From the NCBI RefSeq assembly GCF_002368395.1, contig NZ_AP018254.1, forward strand, positions 5,828,001-5,892,000: a stretch of DNA of 64,000 nucleotides, given 5' to 3'. Below are positions 1 to 7,878 of this stretch, piece by piece. Origin of the DNA: Calothrix sp. NIES-3974 (GTDB lineage Bacteria; Cyanobacteriota; Cyanobacteriia; Cyanobacteriales; Nostocaceae). Each line of letters starts with the position of its first letter. The first letter of the stretch is position 1. The translations under genes were made by a program, and so were the position numbers. Under the pieces are notes generated by a model. That model saw nothing but the letters and a program-made list of their open reading frames with translations, did no database searches and was not told the DNA's origin.

Positions 1-14
1 TTGCATCAAAAAAT

Positions 15-44
15 CAAAAAACCCCACTGAATGTGGGGTTTTTC
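15..44 (-). terminator. Rho-independent terminator of the porin gene
   Basis: A perfect stem (ACCCCAC at 21-27 pairing with GTGGGGT at 33-39, loop TGAAT) is extended by A-T pairs and followed on the minus strand by a T-rich tract. It lies about 40 bases after the porin stop codon. Because A/T runs flank both sides it could also stop plus-strand transcription. Confidence 0.8.
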
Positions 45-80
45 CGACTTAATCTATATTTTAATTGACATGTTCACAAC

Positions 81-1919
81 TTAGAAGGTGAAAGTTGTCC
101 GCAAAGTACCAATCACAGCATCATCGTTTTCGTTACTTTGACCAGGTGCAGTTAACCAAATCACACCGGGAGTAATGGAGATGTTGTCGTTCACGCGATA
201 CTTGTAGAACCCTTCAACGTGGTAGGGAACGCTACGCTGTCCTCTACCACCTTGGGATAGGGCATAGGGTTGCGCACCAGCAAAGATACCCAGTACGTTA
301 CCTTTCTTACCAAAGTCGGGTAATGCGACTCCCGCACCGTAGCTCCATGCTTCAAAGTCATCATTTCGACCATAACCAGTCACATCATGGTAGGAAACGA
401 AACCACTGATGGATAGTCTGTCGCTGGGACGGAAGGCAGCAGATAAACCGTAGGAATTACTGGATGCAGCTTGGGGAATACCTTGGCTGTTAACGCCTCG
501 GATCAGGTTGGCTTGGGATGTTCCCACTACACCCACACCATTGCCAATTAGACGACCACCGTCAAAAATGGCACTACCTGCACCATGATAACCGTGTACG
601 TAGGTGGCAGCTAAACCGATGCGATCGCCAAGATTAAAGTTTAATTGACCCAGAGCAGCATAATCGCCGTTGAATAGACCTGTTCCCCGTTCAGTTGCTG
701 TACCGGGGTTGCTTGCTTCTGAACCTAAGAAACCAACGGTGACGGAGCTAGGACGGAGAATACCGCCACCTTTACCAAGGTTGAAGGTCAATGCGCCACC
801 TGCACCGCCACCAATTCGGTAGATGGGACTTTCTGAGGCAAAGGCTGATAGGGCACCGTTACCACCGTCGAAGTCTTCAAAGAAGGGGTTGTTGGTGGCA
901 GCGTAGTCACTGTGGATCCCACCAGCAGCAGCGATGTAGGCTTGCACCCGCTCACCAAATGGCATGTAATAAGCTAACCAATCGAGGGTGACGTTGTTGT
1001 TACCGGTATCTCCGATATTAAAGGTTTGGGTTCCTTCAAAGCTATTTAATGCCCCGTTTAGGGTTGTAGCGTTACCTGCTGCTAAACGAGTTTGCAATAC
1101 ATCTTTTCCAGTGAAGCTGGTTTGGAGGTTTAAACGTACCCGATTTTGGAGAACGGTGTTGTTTTTGACATCATCTTTGATGACGTTACCCTGGGCATCG
1201 CGCACTAGTAGACCTGTGGCAGGGTTAACACGAGCAACCTTCCCACCACCGAAGTTATCAGTGACAGCAAAAATCGCTTCACCGACTAACTTGGTTGTAG
1301 TGGAGAACTGGTTGGCTTCCAACTCCGCAGTCCGTGCTTCGAGAGCATCTACCCGACCGCGTAGGGTGGCCAATTCTGCGGAAAATTCTTCCTGGAGGCG
1401 TTGTAAGGTGGCTAAATCTTCCTTAGTCACCAGGTCTGCGGTGGCTGTAGCAATTAACTCGTTTACCCGGTCTAAACAAGCATTCAAACCAGCCGCGAAT
1501 TCATAACGGGTGAGAGCGCGATTTCCGCGATAGGTTCCATTGGGATAACCAGCAATACAACCATACCGCTCTACAAGGGATTGTAGTGCTTGGAATGCCC
1601 AGTCGGTGGGCTGAACATCGGAAAACTGAGATACCGATGTCACCTGACCTTGGGAGTTACCGTTTCGACCTTCGGATGCGTACCGATTAACTTGGTCAAG
1701 TACGTTGACTTCAGTTTGGGGTTGGGCTTGAGCTATTATTTGCGATGGTTGGGGTGCGCTAGCTTCCTTTACTTCGGTTGATTCTGGTTGCGAGAATTCA
1801 ACACCAGAAGTTTCTGGTTGAGCTGCGCTGGGAGCTGCGATCGCTGAAGTAGAAACCAAAATGGTCGCGCTGAGTACTGCGGGACTAACTATTAGGGATT
1901 TCCACAAGATATTTGACAT
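81..1919 (-). CDS. SLH-OprB outer-membrane porin (iron-uptake porin family)
   Basis: Outer-membrane porin of the cyanobacterial SLH/carbohydrate-selective OprB type, 612 residues. Seen: a signal peptide (about residues 1-29, ending ...STSAIAAP), a Pro/Gln-rich linker, one SLH domain (about 97-153, FSDVQPTDWAFQAL), a heptad-like coiled coil (about 160-205) and then a long Gly/Asn/aromatic-rich beta-barrel ending in TF, typical of an outer-membrane C-terminus. In this family the SLH domain and coiled coil bind the peptidoglycan layer and the barrel forms the pore. Some members have been linked to uptake of inorganic ions including iron, but the substrate cannot be read from the sequence. The gene is monocistronic, with a strong terminator and a long AT-rich leader. 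Start chosen at the ATG that gives a full signal peptide. Confidence 0.9.
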   Translation of the reverse strand: MSNILWKSLIVSPAVLSATILVSTSAIAAPSAAQPETSGVEFSQPESTEVKEASAPQPSQIIAQAQPQTEVNVLDQVNRYASEGRNGNSQGQVTSVSQFSDVQPTDWAFQALQSLVERYGCIAGYPNGTYRGNRALTRYEFAAGLNACLDRVNELIATATADLVTKEDLATLQRLQEEFSAELATLRGRVDALEARTAELEANQFSTTTKLVGEAIFAVTDNFGGGKVARVNPATGLLVRDAQGNVIKDDVKNNTVLQNRVRLNLQTSFTGKDVLQTRLAAGNATTLNGALNSFEGTQTFNIGDTGNNNVTLDWLAYYMPFGERVQAYIAAAGGIHSDYAATNNPFFEDFDGGNGALSAFASESPIYRIGGGAGGALTFNLGKGGGILRPSSVTVGFLGSEASNPGTATERGTGLFNGDYAALGQLNFNLGDRIGLAATYVHGYHGAGSAIFDGGRLIGNGVGVVGTSQANLIRGVNSQGIPQAASSNSYGLSAAFRPSDRLSISGFVSYHDVTGYGRNDDFEAWSYGAGVALPDFGKKGNVLGIFAGAQPYALSQGGRGQRSVPYHVEGFYKYRVNDNISITPGVIWLTAPGQSNENDDAVIGTLRTTFTF

Positions 1920-2412
1920 CTTTTTCTATTCTCCTCACACCTTGTGTAGACTTCTTTTGTTGCTATAACGAAAGCTATATTAACCATCGTTACCGTTAGC
2001 TGGTGAATTTAGGTCTTGATTCTGTTTTACTACAGTTTTAGTTTTAGCAACACTAAAATAACTAAATTATAATCAACCCATTTGGTTGAGGTGGTTAAAT
2101 TATGCAAATGAATTGCTTCATAACTTAACACTATCAAACACTTTTTTGAAAGAGAACACAAAATTATTTTGTTCGCTATCTCAAGTGTCACACCACAACC
2201 TGCTATTCGCTATCTGGGGTGAACCCTTAACTACATAGACACCTATCTGTTGGATAGGGTTCCACTGTTTTCAAATTTTGAGACCAATCATTGAATTTTG
2301 AATATAGCATTATCAGCCCTGGAGAGTACATCGGCATTTGCAGTTTTTTTTGCTTCTTTGTGCGACCTCTGTTTCATCCTTCCTGAACCATAGTCAAAGA
2401 GCATCCGGAAAA
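1920..2412. other. Porin upstream region, no gene
   Basis: AT-rich 493-base stretch between the porin and the pterin dehydratase stop. It must hold the porin promoter and leader, but I can identify no specific operator, RNA or ORF with coding character. Confidence 0.5.
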
Positions 2413-2694
2413 CTACTGAATTGCGGAGATGATTTTTGCCAAATCAAAGTCTTTCTGGGTTAATCCACCCGCATCGTGGGTCGTCAAAACAATACTGACT
2501 TTGTTATAGGAAATTGATATATCTGGGTGATGTCCTGCGGCTTCTGCTGGTTCAACTAGTTTATTTACAAATGCGATCGCTTCGAGAAAATCGGCAAATT
2601 TTTTATCTAGTTGCAGTTGGGAACCTTTGACCTGCCAATCCGTCAAGCTAGCTGCGCGATCGCGAATTTCATTTTCACTCAGTAATTCTGCCAT
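2413..2694 (-). CDS. phhB: Pterin-4a-carbinolamine dehydratase
   Basis: Small 93-residue protein of the PCD/DCoH family, which dehydrates 4a-hydroxytetrahydropterins and so recycles the pterin cofactor. The family signature is complete: a His-His-Pro triplet (H55, H56) followed by YN and then THD (H73, D74), with the AGGLT segment after it. A reading frame opens at a GTG three codons earlier (2703), but GAGG sits 8 bases before the ATG at 2694, so the ATG is preferred. In cyanobacteria without an obvious aromatic amino acid hydroxylase the physiological pterin substrate is uncertain. It stands alone, with no operon partner on either side. Confidence 0.88.
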   Translation of the reverse strand: MAELLSENEIRDRAASLTDWQVKGSQLQLDKKFADFLEAIAFVNKLVEPAEAAGHHPDISISYNKVSIVLTTHDAGGLTQKDFDLAKIISAIQ

Positions 2695-3347
2695 AGTTGT
2701 CACCTCTATACATCAAAAAGTCAATAATCCAGGACTTATGTACAAACCGCCTATTCGCTGCCGCCTGTATTTTTAATGTAGCCTTGAAAGTGTGAGCATA
2801 GACAAGCAGTTTTCTCCATAAATGGATTAAATTTGACTATTTCTACTATTAATAATAATGTTCAGGTGCTACCCATGATACCACCAGAACTTCCCTTGGT
2901 TAATTTTCTCGCTCTAGCTGCTATGCCCAGTCAGTAACCACACAAAAAACGAAATAAATTACAGTCATTGTGAGGGAAGCGCAGCAATCCCAACTGTTGC
3001 AATTGTCTCTCTACAATCAGCCCCACAAAGCCTGTCTACATGTCGCTCCACAACATTCAATTTGGACATTGTGTAATTAATTATCTTGAAATACCTATCA
3101 TTTTTGGTGAGAGTTGATACATTTAGAGAGGCCGGGGAGAAAAATAGTAGTCAAATTTTCGTGAAATGGGATGATAACTCTGTTGTCTTTATCATCCATG
3201 AACGCATTTTTTTGATTTGTTAAGTTGAAATTCATAAAAGTATCAATAAAGACTGAATCTTCATAGCAAAAACACAATTACCTCCTGATTTTCCCTGATA
3301 AAGTTTGTTACAACAGAATAAATATTAGGTTTATTTTATACAGTAAA
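2695..3347. other. Intergenic region upstream of the GT4 gene
   Basis: 653 bases with no gene-sized ORF. A 20-codon ATG frame at 2875-2937 is not supported by anything else. No recognisable RNA, palindrome family or mobile element was seen here. The promoter of the 3348 glycosyltransferase should be in its last part. Confidence 0.4.
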
Positions 3348-4448
3348 ATGCGAATATTACATATCCTGAATCATGTTCAAGAAATTGGTAATGGGATCGT
3401 TAATGTTGCAGTTGATTTAGCATGTTTGCAGTCACAGAGTGGTCATGATGTGGCGATTGCATCGGCTGGGGGAGAATATGAAGGGTTGCTGATGCGCAAG
3501 GGTGTAAAACATTTTCATCTTAACCAGAAGCGATCGCCATTAAATTTATTGCGTGCAGTTCAAGGATATCAGCAAATTATCGCTAGTTTTCAGCCAGATA
3601 TCGTTCATGCTCACATGATGACAGGAATAGTTCTAGCTCGCACCCTCAAAGTATCTGCTGACTATACAATTGTTTCCACTGTCCATAATGAATTTCAACG
3701 TAGTGCAATTCTTATGGGATTAGCAGATCGGGTGATTGCCGTTAGCCAAGCCGTCGCAGACTCGATGGCAAGGCGAGGTGTTCCCAAAAGTAAGTTGCGA
3801 GTTGTATCTAATGGTACATTAGACAGCCATCGACGTAAAAGTGTAAAAGAATATACACCTGCTTGTCTTCATCACCCGGCAATTGTCACAGTTGCTGGAT
3901 TGTATACTCGTAAAGGAATTAGTGGGTTAATAGAGGCATTTGCTTTAGTTAATCAGGTATTTCCAGACGTACATTTATATATTGTGGGTAATGGTCCAGA
4001 CCGGGAAAAATTTATCCAGCAAGCGCGTCAAAAGGGGGGATATATCAACAACCATATCCACTTTGAGGGTTTTCAATCCGAACCGCAAAAGTATATGTTA
4101 GCGGCGGATATTTTCGTGTTAGCCTCCCACAAAGACCCTTCTCCCCTAGTTATCCCGGAAGCAAGGGAAGCGGGGTGTGCAATTATTGCTACGAATGTGG
4201 ATGGTATTCCCGAAGCTCTGGATTATGGAGAAGCGGGAATTTTGATTGAACCGAAGAATCCCCAAGTCTTAGCAGAAGCATTAACAGATTTACTTACTAG
4301 TCCGGAGAAATTACAAGATTGGCGAAGAAAAGCCCAGCAAAACTTAGAACGCTTACAGGTACAACGGGTCAATACGGAAACCATGCAAATATATGCGGAA
4401 TTATTGGCAGGTACAAGGGATTTATCTGGGAAATTAGGGGTGATTTAG
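3348..4448 (+). CDS. Family 4 (GT-B) glycosyltransferase
   Basis: 366-residue retaining glycosyltransferase of the GT4 family, transferring a sugar from a nucleotide donor to an unknown acceptor, probably in cell-surface polysaccharide or glycolipid synthesis. Seen: an N-terminal GT4-type start (RILHILNH, with GNGIVNVAVDLA), PDIVHAH in the N-terminal Rossmann half, and a C-terminal half with GLYTRKGI and YIVGNGPDREKF. The E-x7-E donor-site motif is represented by D-x7-E (DPSPLVIPE). The last ~30 residues are helical and charged. It is cytosolic, with no membrane segment. Repeated palindromes follow immediately. No polysaccharide cluster surrounds it, so the pathway is not assignable. Confidence 0.85.
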   Translation: MRILHILNHVQEIGNGIVNVAVDLACLQSQSGHDVAIASAGGEYEGLLMRKGVKHFHLNQKRSPLNLLRAVQGYQQIIASFQPDIVHAHMMTGIVLARTLKVSADYTIVSTVHNEFQRSAILMGLADRVIAVSQAVADSMARRGVPKSKLRVVSNGTLDSHRRKSVKEYTPACLHHPAIVTVAGLYTRKGISGLIEAFALVNQVFPDVHLYIVGNGPDREKFIQQARQKGGYINNHIHFEGFQSEPQKYMLAADIFVLASHKDPSPLVIPEAREAGCAIIATNVDGIPEALDYGEAGILIEPKNPQVLAEALTDLLTSPEKLQDWRRKAQQNLERLQVQRVNTETMQIYAELLAGTRDLSGKLGVI

Positions 4449-4450
4449 TA

Positions 4451-4608
4451 GAGACGACCCGTTGGGTCGTCTTTACAAGGAGTAGAAACAACCCGTTGGT
4501 CGTCTTTACAGGGAGTAGGGAGAGACGCGATATATCGCGTCTGTACGGGAGTAGTAGGAAAAACAACCCATAGCTCAACCCTGATCACTCACTCGTGAGA
4601 AATACAGG
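4451..4608. repeat. Cluster of dispersed palindromes and end of a MITE-like element
   Basis: Three palindromes lie in a row. A GACGACCCG/CGGGTCGTC-type hairpin is at 4451-4472, a degraded copy follows at about 4486-4508, and a perfect 20-base palindrome AGACGCGATATATCGCGTCT is at 4523-4542. The block ends with the CTCGTGAGAAATACAGG terminus (to 4608) that recurs at 38373, 43419 and 60310. It may act as a terminator for the glycosyltransferase. Confidence 0.75.
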
Positions 4609-4724
4609 TTTATAATAGAGCCGCTACGAACGCTACTAGCTAACTTTCTTTACTCATCAAAAATTAATGTGGTAGACCTACATACCACAAACCCAAATAA
4701 ATGTTTCCTGTTTCCTATTCCCCA

Positions 4725-5663
4725 TTAAATGGTTTTCATCGCTTCCAGGACTTGTTGGGAAATAAAAGGTAAAATTTCCCGATTTTGAGCAGATTCTTTA
4801 CCTTCGGTGAATACCACCAATAAATAGGGTTGGATACCAGGAACTTCGATGTAAGCTGCGTCATGACGAACTTGACTTGTCCATCCAGCTTTTGACCACA
4901 GATTCGCATCCGTTGGTAATCCTCCCCCTAAAAATCCTGTAACTTGGTTTTCTTCTACGTCTTGGGGTAGGTTTTCCGGATTGGTGCTGCGTTGAAGTAA
5001 TTTCATCATTAACTGCGATCGCGTGCTGGATACGGCAACTCCACCGACAATACTGTGTAATAATCTGGCTGTGGCGTTGGTGGTCAGCATATTGCGATTT
5101 TCAAACATTTGACCATAAAAAATGCGATCGCGTCCGTAGGGACCATCCCCCCAAGTTTTTTGACAAACGTTGATACCTTCTAGTTCCAACCAATTGAGGG
5201 ATTGGTAGTAGCGGTTAATAATATTGCGTTGGTATTTCCAGGTTTCAAAGGGTGCTGATGGCAATTCTGGACCAGATGTGGTGCCACTGAGTATATCAAC
5301 AACTAAACTGGTGGCATCGTTACTGGATTCAACAATCATATCCCGTAATGCCCGTTCCAGTTCCGGTGTATCCTGAGTCATTCCCTTATCTAACCATTCG
5401 TGGGCTGCTACCAGATAAAATATTTTAACTATACTGGCTGGATAAATCCGCTCGACTCCACGATAGCTAAATCCCCGAACTGGATGCTGCCAAAAAACAT
5501 CCGGTGTTAGTGCCCCACCAGTATTTACTATTACAGGAGAATCGTAGACAATCCAAGTCATTGCCACCTGATTTTGTCCCAGGATGGGAAATTTTGCCCA
5601 GGTTGCAGCTAAAACTTCCTGTCCAAGTTGCTCGATTTGTGCATCTGCTGCGAAAAAGTTCAT
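4725..5663 (-). CDS. Serine hydrolase of the beta-lactamase / PBP fold
   Basis: 312-residue penicillin-recognising serine hydrolase. The three active-site elements are present: S77-I-V-K80 (SxxK), S113-S-N115 (SxN) and K258-A-G260 in place of KTG, in class A-like order and spacing. No signal peptide or membrane anchor is visible, which is unusual for a beta-lactamase or DD-peptidase and suggests a cytoplasmic or atypically exported enzyme. It is divergent from an NlpC/P60 peptidoglycan endopeptidase, with only 32 bases between the two starts, so the two probably share regulatory DNA and a cell-wall recycling role. A true beta-lactamase activity is not established by these motifs. Confidence 0.82.
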   Translation of the reverse strand: MNFFAADAQIEQLGQEVLAATWAKFPILGQNQVAMTWIVYDSPVIVNTGGALTPDVFWQHPVRGFSYRGVERIYPASIVKIFYLVAAHEWLDKGMTQDTPELERALRDMIVESSNDATSLVVDILSGTTSGPELPSAPFETWKYQRNIINRYYQSLNWLELEGINVCQKTWGDGPYGRDRIFYGQMFENRNMLTTNATARLLHSIVGGVAVSSTRSQLMMKLLQRSTNPENLPQDVEENQVTGFLGGGLPTDANLWSKAGWTSQVRHDAAYIEVPGIQPYLLVVFTEGKESAQNREILPFISQQVLEAMKTI

Positions 5664-5695
5664 AGTTAGTAACTAGCCTATAATTTTAATTTAGA

Positions 5696-6385
5696 ATGGT
5701 TGTCAATTCTCAAATCCTAAAATTGCATACTCAAGCATACCAGTGTCAAGCTGACTTGAATATCTACGATTCTCCGGAGTGCAAAAGCCTTGCAACCCAA
5801 GCTGCAAAGGGGAGACATTTGTACATCACCAATATGGACAACGAAACTGCGATCCAAGTTTGTTTGTGTGCTGATGGTTATCCTGGATGGGTATCACGAC
5901 AAGATTTAGGACTATTACAAGTTGCTACTGTAGCGTATCAAGTCCAATCATTGACAACAGAGGAGATTAAAAATCGTCTTCCCCAGGTAATTCATTTCAC
6001 CCACCAAGCTATGTCCCAACCCAATTATTACCTGTGGGGGGGGACTGTTGGTCCAAATTACGATTGTTCGGGGTTAATGCAAGCTGCATTCGCATCGGTG
6101 GGAATTAATTTGCCGCGAGATGCTTACCAGCAGGAGGCTTTTTTAGAACCTATCCCCATCTCGGATTTACAACCTGGGGACTTAGTATTTTTTGGTACTC
6201 CCCAAAAAGCCACCCATGTGGGATTGTATTTGGGTGATGGTAAATATATCCATAGTTCCGGTCGAGAACAGGGTCGCAATGGTATTGGTATTGATATCCT
6301 CTCGGAACAAGGTGATAGGGTCAGTCAGTCGTATTACAAACAACTGCGCGGTGCAGGACGTGTTGTTCGGGTGTTTATTCCATAA
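5696..6385 (+). CDS. SH3b-NlpC/P60 gamma-D-glutamyl-diamino acid endopeptidase
   Basis: 229-residue peptidoglycan-peptide hydrolase. The N-terminal ~80 residues form a bacterial SH3-like domain (LNIYDSPECKSLA ... GYPGWVSRQDL) and the C-terminal half is NlpC/P60. The catalytic triad is visible as C124 (YDCSG), H174 (ATHVGLYLG) and H186 (YIHSSG). This matches the architecture and length of the structurally characterised Anabaena/Nostoc enzymes that cleave gamma-D-Glu from diaminopimelate in cell-wall recycling. There is no signal peptide, consistent with an intracellular recycling role. It is divergent from the serine hydrolase at 5663. Confidence 0.9.
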   Translation: MVVNSQILKLHTQAYQCQADLNIYDSPECKSLATQAAKGRHLYITNMDNETAIQVCLCADGYPGWVSRQDLGLLQVATVAYQVQSLTTEEIKNRLPQVIHFTHQAMSQPNYYLWGGTVGPNYDCSGLMQAAFASVGINLPRDAYQQEAFLEPIPISDLQPGDLVFFGTPQKATHVGLYLGDGKYIHSSGREQGRNGIGIDILSEQGDRVSQSYYKQLRGAGRVVRVFIP

Positions 6386-6565
6386 TTAGGGAATGGGGAG
6401 TCGGGAATCGGGAGCAGTACAAGAAATATCTAGGTGCAAAGTACTATTAACTCCCTACAGGTTTAATTATGGGTTTTCCCCTGAAGGACTAACTTGAAAA
6501 TTCTTCTACTGTTTTCTGTCTCCTGTTCCCTGTTTTCTTTGATCGATGAGTAGGTAAGAATTAAT

Positions 6566-7579
6566 ATGCGGAGTGGGTTATTCAAGAGTGGTGTGAGTTC
6601 CGAACAAAATGAACTATCTGTTGCTGTTCCCGATGTATCGGTTGTTGCACCTGTTTACAATGAAGTTGAAAGCATCCCCCATTTATTAGATGCGATCGCT
6701 GCGACTTTTAAAGGTACGGATTTCAGTTACGAAATTATTCTGGTTGATGATGGTTCGACGGATGGTTCGGCTCAATTATTAAAACAATTTGCTAGCCAAC
6801 GTCATGATGTCAAAGCGATTATTCTCCGACGTAATTACGGGCAAACGGCTGCAATGGCTGCGGGCTTTAATTATGCCCAAGGTAGTATAATTATCACCCT
6901 GGATGCGGATTTACAAAATGATCCGGCTGATATCCCTATTCTAATTGCCAAGTTAGATGAAGGTTACGATTTGGTCAGTGGTTGGCGCAAAAATCGCCAA
7001 GACGGTGCTTTACGGCGACTTTTACCCTCCAAAATCGCCAATTGGCTGATTCGTCGGATTACGGGGGTACGTATCCATGATTATGGTTGTTCCCTCAAAG
7101 CTTACCGTGCGGAATTGGTAGCAGATATGAATTTATATGGGGAATTACACCGATTTTTGCCGGCTCTTGCTTATATTGAAGGGGCACGTATCACCGAAAT
7201 ACCCGTCCGTCACCACCCACGTCGCTTCGGTAGTAGTAAATACGGTCTAGCAAGAACTTTTCGTGTGGTCATGGATTTAATGACCATTGCCTTCATGAAA
7301 AAATTCCTCACCCGACCGATGCATGTATTTGGATTACTTGGTTTAGGATCAATGATTTCCGGAATTTTCATTGGTTTTTATCTCACCTTTATTAAATTTG
7401 GTTTGGGTGAAAATATCGGCGATCGCCCTTTGTTAATATTAGCTGTATTAATGTTTGTTACAGGTGTCCAGCTATTTTGTTTTGGCTTACTTGCCGAATT
7501 ACTGATGCGTACCTACCACGAATCCCAAGGTCGTCCAATTTACCGGGTTCGCGAAGTTATCAGTCAAAATGGTAAATAA
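6566..7579 (+). CDS. Membrane-anchored family 2 glycosyltransferase (GtrB/DPM1-like)
   Basis: 337-residue GT2 transferase of the polyprenyl-phosphate sugar synthase type. The GT-A domain spans about residues 22-240, with VVAPVYNE, VDDGSTDG and the metal-binding D113-A-D115 in TLDADLQNDP. Two hydrophobic segments follow (about 255-275 and 288-310), as in GtrB, ArnC and CsbB proteins. The family moves glucose, mannose or aminoarabinose onto undecaprenyl or dolichyl phosphate at the cytoplasmic face. Which sugar is used here is unknown. A GtrA-like flippase is not adjacent. Confidence 0.87.
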   Translation: MRSGLFKSGVSSEQNELSVAVPDVSVVAPVYNEVESIPHLLDAIAATFKGTDFSYEIILVDDGSTDGSAQLLKQFASQRHDVKAIILRRNYGQTAAMAAGFNYAQGSIIITLDADLQNDPADIPILIAKLDEGYDLVSGWRKNRQDGALRRLLPSKIANWLIRRITGVRIHDYGCSLKAYRAELVADMNLYGELHRFLPALAYIEGARITEIPVRHHPRRFGSSKYGLARTFRVVMDLMTIAFMKKFLTRPMHVFGLLGLGSMISGIFIGFYLTFIKFGLGENIGDRPLLILAVLMFVTGVQLFCFGLLAELLMRTYHESQGRPIYRVREVISQNGK

Positions 7580-7723
7580 TGGTAAACCCGGATTTCTGAT
7601 AAAACCTGAAAACTTTTAGGGAGTAGGGAGATTTGACTTTGAAGTTGATACCTGATGGGAAACTTAAGTTATTACCCATTAAAGTTGTATATTCACTACT
7701 TTTAATGAATGACAGTTAACACC

Positions 7724-7846
7724 TACCGCAGTCCGAGGGGGATTTGTGAAATTTTACATGTAGGGTTGTTAACGGTTGACGGTTGACAGTCACCAGTCAT
7801 CAGTCAACGGCACGCTATTTTTCACTACTTAAATCGGATGGCGATA
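7724..7846 (+). repeat. MITE-like dispersed element, family 2, copy A
   Basis: About 123 bases with imperfect inverted termini (TACCGCAGTCCGA at the left, TCGGATGGCGATA at the right). The core has TAGGGTTGTTAACGGTTGAC, and TCATCAGTCAACGGCACGC follows. Related copies are at 23482, 42910, 55150 and, inverted, 58941. It has no coding capacity and lies between the GT2 gene and the putA stop. Confidence 0.8.
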
Positions 7847-7878
7847 ATAGTCTATTCCCTACTCCCTACCTGGACTTT

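Noticed and set aside
988-1506. 172-residue plus-strand ORF inside the porin gene
   Set aside because: Antisense shadow of the porin reading frame with no independent features.
2875-2937. 20-codon ORF starting MIPPELPL
   Set aside because: Too short and without a ribosome binding site or conserved context; probably chance.
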